From Ignavibacteriaceae bacterium (GTDB lineage: Bacteria; Bacteroidota; Ignavibacteria; Ignavibacteriales; Ignavibacteriaceae): a DNA stretch of 7,575 nucleotides. Location of the stretch: positions 1 through 7,575 of the forward strand of contig JARLHB010000317.1 in the NCBI GenBank assembly GCA_031292465.1. The letters run 5' to 3'. The notes under the pieces are model-generated. The model had not been told where the DNA came from and made no database searches. It saw only the letters and a list, made by a program, of their open reading frames with translations. Made by a program: the position numbers and the translations under genes. Shown piece by piece: positions 1-5,125 of this stretch. Within the stretch, counting starts at the first letter, position 1, and the number at the start of each line of letters is the position of its first letter.

Positions 1-128
1 AATACATAATATATTTGTCTATGATTAAAAAAAGTCATTGAAAAGCATTTTTCATCCCATTCCTCATATGTATGAGACTGCTGTGAAAACTTAATCATTT
101 CAATAAATAAATCTACTGTATCAGTCAA
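1..128 (-). CDS. Hypothetical protein, 3' end cut by left edge, TTG start
   Basis: A reading frame enters from the left edge and begins with TTG at 128-126. The N-terminal 42 residues are visible, starting MTDTVDLFIEMIKF. The TTG is chosen because a strong ribosome binding site, AAAGGAG (complement of 136-142), lies 7 nt upstream and no ATG or GTG has comparable spacing. It follows the stop of the next gene by only 23 nt on the same strand, so it is probably translated from the same leftward transcript. The visible part is a hydrophilic stretch rich in aromatic residues, with no signal peptide, membrane segment or motif I recognise. The rest lies outside the window, so its function cannot be judged. 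Confidence 0.7.
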   Translation of the reverse strand, partial: MTDTVDLFIEMIKFSQQSHTYEEWDEKCFSMTFFNHRQIYYV

Positions 129-151
129 AATAATTCTCCTTTCTTTTTTGC

Positions 152-508
152 TTATTTATATTCCTCTTTTATAATCTCGATCCTAAACCATCCGTTCTCC
201 AAATCCCCTGTCATATAGCCAGCAACTAACAAGCCGTCTTTGTTTTTTACCAAATCATGTGATTTACCGCACTCTGTACATACCATGTCGCTTGCCATGA
301 TCAAGCCCCCATTTGTTGCGTCAGGAAAATTTTCTTTAATGAATGTATCAAAGACAGAATAGGCTCCCTCTTTAGCAGCTGGAATGCTCCTAAATATACT
401 CTGTGTTATAATTTTTTCACCTGAGTTATTTTGACAATAGCAAAGCAATAATCTATACACTTTCGATTTTGGTATCCTTTTAACTTTTAGAGTTCTTGTT
501 TTATTCAT
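152..508 (-). CDS. Hypothetical protein of 118 aa with one CxxC
   Basis: The start ATG at 508 has AAGAAAGG 8 nt upstream. The N-terminus is strongly basic (Lys/Arg at residues 3, 6, 8, 10, 11, 14 and 16). A CTEC motif sits at residues 77-80 and another cysteine pair at 23 and 25. The C-terminal 30 residues look like beta strands with acidic ends (GWFRIEIIKEEY). One CxxC alone does not make a classical zinc ribbon, so metal binding would need dimerisation or the 23/25 cysteines. The gene lies between another leftward gene (100 nt upstream, with a hairpin in the gap) and the edge gene (23 nt downstream). I do not recognise the family. That it is a real gene is fairly certain from the ribosome binding site and the packing. 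Confidence 0.8.
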   Translation of the reverse strand: MNKTRTLKVKRIPKSKVYRLLLCYCQNNSGEKIITQSIFRSIPAAKEGAYSVFDTFIKENFPDATNGGLIMASDMVCTECGKSHDLVKNKDGLLVAGYMTGDLENGWFRIEIIKEEYK

Positions 509-547
509 TCAATCAACCTTTCTTAAAATATAATAGTTTGCAGGGTA

Positions 548-575
548 GGTGCCGCTGCTGTAAACAGGCGGCACC
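548..575 (-). promoter_or_regulatory. Intercistronic GC-rich hairpin
   Basis: An 8-bp perfect stem, GGTGCCGC (548-555) with GCGGCACC (568-575), continues after a 2-nt bulge as CTG/CAG and closes on a TAAA loop. It lies between two leftward genes, after the stop at 609 and about 40 nt before the start at 508. On the minus strand no run of T follows, so it is a poor rho-independent terminator. It may be a transcript-processing or stabilising structure, or a partial terminator that lowers expression of the downstream genes. It stands out in an otherwise AT-rich gap. Confidence 0.5.
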
Positions 576-608
576 CTTCCCTTATATGTGTTTAGTTACT
601 TTCCCCTA

Positions 609-887
609 TCATATCCATCTGTTACTTAAACCTTCTTTATAATAGCTCTGGGCTTCTTGTGAATCATCAGCAACCATCTCTTCTAATTCAATGCAGCAAA
701 TATCATCTTCATAGTTGATTATAATTTCCTTGATTTTGTGCTGTGGTTCTTCCCATGTGCAATCTTCGATTATGTCGTTTTTGTGCGGAATCACATTTGA
801 TTCAAAACTTTTTTGTAGGTGATATGGAAAGCCAATTTTTGAATCATCTTCTTTATTAGTAATTTTAATCATAAGTAGTATTTTCAA
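609..887 (-). CDS. Hypothetical acidic protein, about 92 aa
   Basis: This is a small soluble protein with roughly 20 Asp/Glu against 10 Lys/Arg and acidic clusters around KEDD, YEDD and ELEE. There is no membrane segment. Two adjacent cysteines (ICCIEL) lie near the middle of the second half. The start is ambiguous: an ATG at 896 directly abuts the ribosome binding site AAAGG with no spacer, whereas a TTG at 887 in the same frame sits 9 nt after it, so TTG is preferred and ATG would add three residues. It belongs to the leftward series of small genes. The acidic character is shared with the two genes upstream. I do not recognise the family; a protein-binding or DNA-mimic role is only speculation. 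Confidence 0.7.
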   Translation of the reverse strand: MKILLMIKITNKEDDSKIGFPYHLQKSFESNVIPHKNDIIEDCTWEEPQHKIKEIIINYEDDICCIELEEMVADDSQEAQSYYKEGLSNRWI

Positions 888-919
888 TGATTTCATCCTT
901 TCATATGTTTATTTGATTA

Positions 920-1018
920 TTATTCCGGCAATAATGCTAATATGGGGTAAAGCGCGTCTGTCCGCTCTGGATAGGCATTTTTTATATCACAATAATATTT
1001 ATCGTCACCTACTTTCAT
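920..1018 (-). CDS. Possible 32-aa peptide or gene remnant
   Basis: In the 180-nt gap between two leftward genes, an ATG at 1018 opens a 32-codon frame beginning MKVGDDKYYCDIKN and ending with TAA at 922-920. Its composition is protein-like, with charged and aromatic residues followed by a hydrophobic end. AGGA lies only 3 nt before the ATG, which is too close to be a good ribosome binding site. Just upstream another short frame (start 1055) reads 16 residues in a different frame and overlaps this one by 14 nt, so a single-base indel could have split one longer gene. It may equally be chance, and no family is recognised. Confidence 0.3.
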   Translation of the reverse strand: MKVGDDKYYCDIKNAYPERTDALYPILALLPE

Positions 1019-1075
1019 ATGTCCTATGTTTCCTACCTTCTACATTTATGTGCATGGCTAATAAGCCTAGAGATG

Positions 1076-1528
1076 TTACGCCGATACTGGAATTGCTTTA
1101 ACTGTTTCGCTGTAGTACGCCTTATCAAATAAATTTCGGACAATTATCCATAGCAGTTGAGTTTTTTCACTATCGGAAAGTTGAAAGTCAAAAAATTCGG
1201 AATGACTTGTCCCTTCAGGCAATTTAAATTTTGGGTAAACTGTAATCACAAGATCAAACATAAAACTATTGAAGCACGTATCAACAAGTATATTTACCTC
1301 AGTTTTACTTATATCAATATTGCTATAACCGACATAAGGAAAGTCTGCTTCCGCTGCCGCTTCATCTGCAACTCCGGCGAGAACGTCAAGCATCTTGTCG
1401 TTAGTAAAAAGCGGAATGGTTAATGTCGTGTCGCATATGTTGACATTTTCTAAATCAATGCAGTTGGCGAAATCCAGTTCCATTGTTGACAGTGCGGTTC
1501 CTTCATTGTGGTTTGATAATATTTTCAT
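1076..1528 (-). CDS. Hypothetical acidic protein of 150 aa
   Basis: The start ATG at 1528 has AAGGAG 8 nt upstream (complement of 1537-1542), a strong site. The protein has 23 Asp/Glu against 9 Lys/Arg, so it is clearly acidic. It alternates hydrophobic strand-like segments (around residues 75-98) with an Ala/Glu/Asp helix at 51-62 (AGVADEAAAEAD) and a C-terminal helix containing LLWIIVRNLF near residue 130. There is no signal peptide or clear membrane span. It starts 46 nt after the stop of the preceding leftward gene and is similar to it in size, acidity and soluble character, which suggests a linked pair. I do not recognise the family. Confidence 0.85.
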   Translation of the reverse strand: MKILSNHNEGTALSTMELDFANCIDLENVNICDTTLTIPLFTNDKMLDVLAGVADEAAAEADFPYVGYSNIDISKTEVNILVDTCFNSFMFDLVITVYPKFKLPEGTSHSEFFDFQLSDSEKTQLLWIIVRNLFDKAYYSETVKAIPVSA

Positions 1529-1574
1529 TTGTAATTCTCCTTAATAAAATTATTTGATTTGTTCTTCGAGTTAG

Positions 1575-2015
1575 TTAAGCTGTCATTTTTCCAACAAGTT
1601 TAGCTTGTCCTCTGTGGAGGGACTGATCAATAAGGTCTACGTATTCCTGAATTAACGCCGCTTCAGCTTCTGATGTCTGACAATTCGTAATTATTTCAGA
1701 GTAGTTATTAATGCCATCACTTATGCCAAGAACTATTGAATATTCCGGCTCACAGTCAGCCGCGATCTCAATATTTAAAGCAATGCCATATCTTGTGATG
1801 TTTCCAGTTTTGCCGATATTCTCAACGAATTGGTTCAGTAAACTCCAAAAACCAGAATCCTTGTTCTTAGCTTTTTCTACATCTATACTTATTATATAAG
1901 TAGAAGAATGCTCGTTTTTTACAAAGTACAGTGATGAATCGTCGATAATACTGTTTCGAAATGGTGTGCTACCTGACATTTTTAGTGTCTGAATCTGCAA
2001 AGCATTGTACTGCAT
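1575..2015 (-). CDS. Hypothetical acidic protein of 146 aa, first gene of leftward operon
   Basis: The start ATG at 2015 has GAGG 9 nt upstream. The protein looks like an alpha/beta fold. Strand-like segments lie at residues 38-46 (TYIISIDVE) and at about 76-99 (GIALNIEIA, then YSIVLGISD), and a C-terminal helix at 117-133 contains EAALIQEYVDLIDQSL. It has 18 Asp/Glu against 11 Lys/Arg. There are no membrane segments. It is the promoter-proximal gene of the leftward series, divergent from the XRE regulator gene, a layout usual for a regulator and its target. The family is not recognised, so the role stays open. Confidence 0.85.
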   Translation of the reverse strand: MQYNALQIQTLKMSGSTPFRNSIIDDSSLYFVKNEHSSTYIISIDVEKAKNKDSGFWSLLNQFVENIGKTGNITRYGIALNIEIAADCEPEYSIVLGISDGINNYSEIITNCQTSEAEAALIQEYVDLIDQSLHRGQAKLVGKMTA

Positions 2016-2096
2016 GTTGTTTTACCTCATCTTTCGTTAATAAATATAAATCAGTTTATATGTTTAATAGTACGGCGCAGTTCCTTTATGTTTTAA

Positions 2097-2125
2097 ATGT
2101 TACTACGTATTCTTTTAAAAGTCAA
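2097..2125 (-). promoter_or_regulatory. Probable promoter of the leftward operon
   Basis: On the minus strand a -35 box TTGACT (complement of 2120-2125) is separated by 17 nt from a -10 box TAACAT (complement of 2097-2102). The -10 keeps the essential second A and last T. This places the transcript start near 2090, giving a leader of about 75 nt before the ATG at 2015. The motif TTTTAAATGTT occurs twice around it, at 2091-2101 and 2134-2144, and may be a binding site. Confidence 0.5.
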
Positions 2126-2163
2126 TAGCCTTATTTTAAATGTTTCCAATTTGTAATTATTAG

Positions 2164-2184
2164 CGTTTGAATTATTTTCAAGCG
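2164..2184. promoter_or_regulatory. Candidate operator, imperfect inverted repeat
   Basis: CGTTTGAA (2164-2171) and TTCAAGCG (2177-2184) form an inverted repeat with one G-T difference and a 5-nt TTATT centre. It ends 7 nt before the -35 box of the regulator promoter and also lies upstream of the leftward promoter. Palindromes of this size between divergent genes are typical binding sites of XRE dimers. That the protein encoded at 2253 binds here is inferred. Confidence 0.4.
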
Positions 2185-2191
2185 ATTAATG

Positions 2192-2220
2192 TTGACACTT
2201 TTAAATTCATATGATATATT
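2192..2220 (+). promoter_or_regulatory. Strong sigma-A-type promoter of the XRE gene
   Basis: A consensus -35 box TTGACA (2192-2197), a 17-nt spacer and a -10 box TATATT (2215-2220) are seen. The predicted transcript start is near 2227, so the leader is only about 25 nt. An in-frame ATG at 2211 lies inside this promoter and cannot be the translated start. Confidence 0.8.
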
Positions 2221-2252
2221 CTAATCAAATATTAAATTCAAGAGGTTATAAT

Positions 2253-2867
2253 ATGAAGGATAATAAAATACCTAATTCATATGCATTGAGAGAATTAATT
2301 AAAACAACTAGAGCTGATAATAAATTAACCGCAAATGATCTTGTTAAAGATATAAATTCAAAGAGAGCACCAAGTTATATATCATTAATTGAAAGTGGCA
2401 AAATTGCAAATATCAGCAGGGACGATTTAATTCATATATTTAAAATATTGTTTAATTTAAATGATATAGAAGCTGAGACAAAGATTGAAGAAGTTTTAAA
2501 AAAGTCTGATGACATCGACCTTTCACAGGATGAAATAATTAAACATAAGTTCATTTCTTATGATGAAATTGACAAATATGTTGATAAAGACAAGTTTAAT
2601 AGTGATCTCCAAATCGTTAGCAAATATTTCAAAGTTTATTTTAAACAGAATCCGAAGAATGCATTTATTGCATCAAATCATATGGCTCATTATTTTGACG
2701 ATGACCCGGGATTTATGATGTCGTTATTTTTGAATTTGCCTTTAGATTTATTAAATAAAGCTACTATCGACCAAAAACAAGAGCTGCTTAATAATGTTCT
2801 TAAATTGTTTAGTAATCTTAACGAAACATTACCTAAAGAAGAATTAGCTCAAGAATCAAAAGAATAA
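2253..2867 (+). CDS. XRE-family (Cro/C1-type HTH) transcriptional regulator, 204 aa
   Basis: An N-terminal helix-turn-helix covers about residues 11-70. LRELIKTTRADNKLT is helix 1, NDLVKDIN is helix 2, and the APSYISLIESGK stretch is the recognition helix, its SYISLIESGK matching the Y-x-S-x-x-E-x-G-K pattern of the Cro/C1 family. The remaining 130 residues are helical and highly charged, with an FKVYFKQNP segment near residue 130, and probably mediate dimerisation or sensing. They match no effector domain known to me. The ATG at 2253 is preceded by AGAGG 7 nt away. The gene has its own near-consensus promoter and is divergent from the leftward operon, so autoregulation and control of that operon are likely. 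It is visibly more AT-rich than the genes at 1076-2015. Confidence 0.85.
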   Translation: MKDNKIPNSYALRELIKTTRADNKLTANDLVKDINSKRAPSYISLIESGKIANISRDDLIHIFKILFNLNDIEAETKIEEVLKKSDDIDLSQDEIIKHKFISYDEIDKYVDKDKFNSDLQIVSKYFKVYFKQNPKNAFIASNHMAHYFDDDPGFMMSLFLNLPLDLLNKATIDQKQELLNNVLKLFSNLNETLPKEELAQESKE

Positions 2868-3037
2868 TGCTAATAAAATAAAAATTTCTATATATTAAAA
2901 GCCTATTTTACCTGTCAAATCCTCATGGAGAGCTTATATATTATCCAGAAATGCCATATTTAGTGTCAACTAGCGGATTTATCAAGTATTCAGCGCATAC
3001 AGAAAGCCAGATTACCCCTGTAAACACGATAGTTTAG
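2868..3037 (+). other. Gene-free stretch with a possible gene fragment
   Basis: From about 2883 a frame with no usable start runs to TAG at 3035-3037. Its last part reads NPHGELIYYPEMPYLVSTSG and continues about 20 residues. An ATG at 2951 in this frame would give 28 residues but has no ribosome binding site at workable distance. The composition is protein-like, so it could be the 3' end of a decayed gene. It is short enough to be chance. No terminator is seen immediately after the XRE gene. Confidence 0.2.
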
Positions 3038-3042
3038 GGTAA
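3012..3042. promoter_or_regulatory. Bulged hairpin
   Basis: TTACCC (3012-3017) pairs with GGGTAA (3037-3042), and TAAAC (3021-3025) pairs with GTTTA (3032-3036). The left arm carries a CTG bulge and the loop is ACGATA. It lies about 145 nt after the XRE stop and has no following T run, so it is not a clear terminator. Confidence 0.4.
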
Positions 3043-3073
3043 ATCCGACTTAATTTTGATATTATAAGAATAG

Positions 3074-3145
3074 TATAATAAACAAAGATACATTAAATGC
3101 AGCTCCCCCTTCCGGCTATCCGGTTAGGTGAGCTGCTTTCTCGTA
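3074..3145 (+). ncRNA. Candidate short RNA unit: -10 box followed by hairpin
   Basis: A perfect TATAAT (3074-3079) is followed some 20 nt later by a strong stem, GCAGCTC (3099-3105) with GAGCTGC (3130-3136). The stem is extended inside by CCT/AGG and CCGG/CCGG around a CTAT loop, and then by a weak T-rich tail (TTTCTCGTATTT). Transcription from here would give an RNA of about 55-60 nt. No good -35 box is present at the right distance: the nearest TTGATA is only 12 nt upstream. The hairpin may therefore simply be a distant terminator for the XRE gene. Confidence 0.2.
3099..3136 (+). terminator. GC-rich hairpin, possible terminator
   Basis: The outer 7-bp perfect stem GCAGCTC/GAGCTGC encloses a second stem of CCT/AGG and CCGG/CCGG with a CTAT loop. 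A modest T-rich tail follows on the plus strand (TTTCTCGTATTT). It is the first strong hairpin downstream of the XRE gene, about 230 nt after its stop, and may end that transcript. Confidence 0.45.
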
Positions 3146-3457
3146 TTTATTATAATTGTAGTGCTTATGTAAATGAGCGTATTTTTGATTTTAAGGGTCA
3201 GGGGTATATAAGTATATGGGTAAGTGCCAAAATGCGAAATTTGCCCCGATTTCCCTTATAAGTTATTATGTTTTCGACATTTGAATTGCAGGGTATGTAG
3301 GTATAGCCATAAAAATATAATCTTGAATTACTAATATCTGATAAGGATTTTGAGCATACAAATAGCCTTGTGAATATTTCTCTCTTTGAGAGATAATGTA
3401 TCGGTCTACGTTGAGACACTTTTATTTTTGTTCGCTCGCGGGTTATGTAAACTTATA
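3146..3457. other. Gene-free stretch with minor structure only
   Basis: I find no convincing gene here on either strand. A GTG-started frame on the minus strand (3198-3419) has no ribosome binding site. A small perfect hairpin, TCTCTC TTT GAGAGA, is at 3379-3393. The bases around 3209-3246 (TATAAGTATATGGGTAAGTG, then a GC-richer segment) stand out from the AT-rich background but match no element I can name with confidence. Confidence 0.4.
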
Positions 3458-3508
3458 TTAATAATTCCACCCCCCCTGCTAATAGGGCAGGGGGGGTGGA
3501 ATTATTAA
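3458..3508 (-). terminator. Perfect 22-bp hairpin with C7/G7 run, likely terminator
   Basis: The arms 3458-3479 and 3487-3508 are perfect complements over 22 bp, with a 7-nt loop (TAATAGG). The stem core holds seven consecutive C or G, flanked by an A/T-only base (TTAATAATT). It starts 37 nt after the stop of the minus-strand zinc-ribbon gene and no gene converges from the left, so it most likely terminates that gene. The T tract is weak on both strands, as the outer stem is AT-rich rather than followed by T. An unusually long perfect stem could instead be a remnant element end. Confidence 0.6.
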
Positions 3509-3544
3509 CTAATATTATAACTGAATTATTGTTATGATTGAAAA

Positions 3545-3754
3545 TTAGCAATTCTTTTCAGTTTCTATCCAATAAGTAGTTGGTTTTCCACAACGTTCAC
3601 AATATTTATCGTTATCGTCTAGGTCAACACTAGCATTGCGACAATTGAGATTACTACATCTATTTTTTTTCTTTGGTTCTAATCTTTCCCCACATTGATT
3701 ACAAAAAGTTGCTTCATCATTACAATCTGCTCCACAAATTTGACATTTAATCAT
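3545..3754 (-). CDS. Double zinc-ribbon protein, 69 aa
   Basis: Two zinc-ribbon knuckle pairs are visible: C4xxC7 with C18xxC21, and C33 and C38 with C52xxC55. The first pair has the pattern CxICGADCNDEATFCNQCGE typical of bacterial zinc ribbons, which bind a structural zinc and usually mediate protein or nucleic-acid contacts. The protein is nothing but these ribbons and a short tail. The start at 3754 is used because AAAGGA lies 9 nt before it; an upstream in-frame ATG at 3805 would place 17 residues inside the promoter. The gene is transcribed divergently from the 65-aa gene at 3878. The partner and function are unknown. Confidence 0.8.
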   Translation of the reverse strand: MIKCQICGADCNDEATFCNQCGERLEPKKKNRCSNLNCRNASVDLDDNDKYCERCGKPTTYWIETEKNC

Positions 3755-3774
3755 ATTATCACATCCTTTCAACC

Positions 3775-3805
3775 ACAATATTACACTATTGTATGAAAAA
3801 GACAA
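3775..3805 (-). promoter_or_regulatory. Promoter of zinc-ribbon gene with overlapping palindrome
   Basis: On the minus strand TTGTCT (complement of 3800-3805), a 16-nt spacer and TAATAT (complement of 3778-3783) form a plausible promoter with a very short leader to the ribosome binding site. A perfect inverted repeat, ACAATA (3775-3780) with TATTGT (3787-3792) around TTACAC, overlaps the -10 box. A bound repressor there would block this gene. Confidence 0.45.
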
Positions 3806-3825
3806 GCAGTATATTAATTTAATTA

Positions 3826-3854
3826 TTGCCTTATTTTTCTATAAGTTATAATAT
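3826..3854 (+). promoter_or_regulatory. Promoter of the 65-aa gene
   Basis: TTGCCT (3826-3831) lies 17 nt before TAATAT (3849-3854); an overlapping perfect TATAAT (3847-3852) would give a 15-nt spacer. It starts about 20 nt after the opposite promoter's -35 box, so the two are back to back. An AT-only palindrome, TAATTTAATTA (3815-3825), lies between them. Confidence 0.5.
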
Positions 3855-3877
3855 TCTAATGAAGGGAGGCGAAAATA

Positions 3878-4075
3878 ATGAATGGATATAATAATGTATT
3901 TTTGAACGATTCACTTTGCTCACTACTTAGAGACTTTTTAGAAGAAATGACGAATGCATATCCTGATAATTCAACAACTCCAATTACTGCCAATGATTTA
4001 AATGAGTTTTCAAAACGAATCTATAACTTGATGTATGAATATACAAATACTATTACTGAATCTTTAAAACTATGA
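3878..4075 (+). CDS. Hypothetical protein of 65 aa
   Basis: A very strong ribosome binding site, AAGGGAGG, lies 9 nt before the ATG, and a promoter lies immediately upstream. A hairpin terminator follows 25 nt after the stop, so this is a complete single-gene unit. The protein is probably two helices: residues 9-28 (a hydrophobic/acidic helix with LLRDFLEEM) and 38-64 (ITANDLNEFSKRIYNLMYEY). They are joined by a polar linker, YPDNSTTPIT. No signal, membrane span or family is recognised. Its size and self-contained expression resemble small regulatory or antitoxin-like proteins, but nothing in the sequence shows that. Confidence 0.75.
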   Translation: MNGYNNVFLNDSLCSLLRDFLEEMTNAYPDNSTTPITANDLNEFSKRIYNLMYEYTNTITESLKL

Positions 4076-4100
4076 ACTTTCTGAATTATATTTAAAAAAT

Positions 4101-4130
4101 AAGCTCTCTTATCATTCGGTAAGGGGGCTT
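4101..4130 (+). terminator. Hairpin after the 65-aa gene
   Basis: The arms 4101-4113 and 4118-4130 pair over 13 positions (three or more of them G-T) around an ATTC loop, with AAAAAA before and a short TTTAACTTAT after. The position, 25 nt after the stop, fits a rho-independent terminator. The right arm contains AAGGGGG, which could also act as ribosome binding site for the ORF starting at 4137. Confidence 0.6.
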
Positions 4131-4136
4131 TAACTT

Positions 4137-4307
4137 ATGATATATGAAGAGCAAAGCGGCTCATATGAGCGCTCTCTCGCGCTCTATACTGGCTCACTCA
4201 GCCCGGACAAATGGCTATCAAACGCCTTATTACTCACCTTTCTTCATTCAGTGCAAGGCACAGCTTGTAATAATAACCATAAACTCATAAAATCTTTAGC
4301 TAAGTAA
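4137..4307 (+). CDS. Possible 56-aa protein or mobile-element remnant
   Basis: An open frame starts ATG at 4137, with AAGGGGG 9 nt upstream inside the terminator stem, and ends TAA at 4305-4307. The first residues, MIYEEQSGSY, resemble from memory the opening of TnpV-type proteins of clostridial transposons. The rest (WLSNALLLTF and onwards) does not follow that family, so at best it is a frameshifted or rearranged remnant. The first 90 bases are noticeably richer in G and C than the surroundings. They consist of overlapping GAGC/GCTC palindromes: GCTCATATGAGC at 4159-4170, and GAGCGC with GCGCTC at 4167-4184. Such bases suggest that the DNA structure, not the peptide, may be what matters. 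Confidence 0.3.
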   Translation: MIYEEQSGSYERSLALYTGSLSPDKWLSNALLLTFLHSVQGTACNNNHKLIKSLAK

Positions 4308-4455
4308 TTAATTGTAAAACATTATTGCAAGTTGTAATATTAAGGTAATATAAGCAATTTTTTGTACCTTTTCCATTGTAGGGCGGTTTATAGGACAGGC
4401 TATCTGAGATTATTAAGTATATCGTAATAAATCAAAATTTGGGAGGATGTTAAGA
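4308..4455 (+). promoter_or_regulatory. Upstream region of the membrane gene pair: promoter and inverted repeat
   Basis: TTGTAA (4312-4317), a 17-nt spacer and TAATAT (4335-4340) make a plausible promoter. Its -10 overlaps a hairpin, ATATTA AGG TAATAT (4337-4351), which is flanked further out by ATTGC (4324-4328) and GCAAT (4354-4358). The composite inverted repeat 4324-4358 could be an operator. About 95 nt of leader follows before the ribosome binding site GGGAGG at 4441-4446. No other promoter is clear. Confidence 0.4.
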
Positions 4456-5103
4456 ATGGCGCTGATACAATGTCCTGAATGTGGTCGAGAAAATGTAAGC
4501 GATACTGCGGAAACTTGCCCTGAATGTGGTTATGGAATTAAAAAGCACTTTAATAACATTAAATATGAACAATTTAAGCAGAGAAAAGAAGAAGATGATG
4601 AAATTAAAAGGCAAGAAGAATATCAAGCAAAACTTGATAAGATTGAAATGCCTATAAAACCCCATTTAGGTGGTGAATTCTATTTTTCGTTAATATGGAT
4701 TGGTCTTTGTGTTTTTTGGATATTAGCTGAACAAACATCTATACACATAAAAACAATTATGTTTTTTTCTTTTATATTTATTTGTATTGGTTTTTTGTTT
4801 TTTAGTGAAAGTATTAAATTATTTGAAAAAGATAATGACGGATATAGTTTAGCTCAAAAGGATTTTGAAAAATACAAGGAAACATGTGTTACGGATAAAG
4901 AAAAACGAGTTGCAGCTATACAATCACAAATACATTCAAATGTTATTAATAAGACAAGCCTTACATGTCCTATGTGCGGCTCAACAAATATTGTACCTAT
5001 AAGCGGTATGAAAAAAGGTACTTCAGCTCTTGCTTTTGGTGCTTTTGCGGCAAATACGGTTCTGAGTAGATATCAATGTAAGAAATGTGGACATAAGTTT
5101 TAA
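4456..5103 (+). CDS. Membrane protein with N- and C-terminal zinc ribbons, 215 aa
   Basis: The domain order is clear. An N-terminal zinc ribbon uses C6, C9, C21 and C24 (CPECGREN and CPECGYGIKK). A charged coiled-coil-like helix spans 34-64, rich in Lys/Glu. Two membrane spans lie at about 75-91 and 98-116. A charged loop follows, and then a second ribbon with C171, C174, C208 and C211 (CPMCGSTNIV and CKKCGHKF) separated by a Gly/Ala-rich insert. With two spans, both ribbons lie on the same side, presumably the cytoplasm. The ATG at 4456 is chosen because GGGAGG lies 9 nt upstream; an in-frame ATG at 4447 directly abuts that site. The next gene begins 22 nt after the stop. The function is unknown, with a role in membrane-associated sensing or assembly inferred from the architecture only. 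Confidence 0.85.
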   Translation: MALIQCPECGRENVSDTAETCPECGYGIKKHFNNIKYEQFKQRKEEDDEIKRQEEYQAKLDKIEMPIKPHLGGEFYFSLIWIGLCVFWILAEQTSIHIKTIMFFSFIFICIGFLFFSESIKLFEKDNDGYSLAQKDFEKYKETCVTDKEKRVAAIQSQIHSNVINKTSLTCPMCGSTNIVPISGMKKGTSALAFGAFAANTVLSRYQCKKCGHKF

Positions 5104-5125
5104 ATAAAATTTGGAGGATAATGAC

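Noticed and set aside
913..1101. Plus-strand frame of 62 residues
   Set aside because: No ribosome binding site, opposite to the leftward operon and overlapping its gap and the end of the 150-aa gene; the composition reads as antisense.
1711..1899. Plus-strand frame of 62 residues inside the 146-aa gene
   Set aside because: It is antisense to a gene with a good ribosome binding site and has none of its own.
2211..2252. Upstream ATG extension of the XRE regulator by 14 residues
   Set aside because: The ATG at 2211 lies between the -35 and -10 boxes of the gene's own promoter; the ATG at 2253 has a proper ribosome binding site.
3209..3246. Transfer origin with TAAGTGC nic-like core
   Set aside because: Only part of the MOBQ nic core is matched, no clear adjacent inverted repeat exists, and no relaxase gene is in the window. 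It is kept only as a note on the gene-free stretch.
3198..3419. Minus-strand frame of 73 residues with GTG start
   Set aside because: No Shine-Dalgarno sequence before the GTG, no recognisable domain, and composition like a translated non-coding strand.
4450..4665. Minus-strand frame opposite the zinc-ribbon membrane gene
   Set aside because: It is the antisense of a clear coding region with conserved cysteine motifs and has no ribosome binding site.
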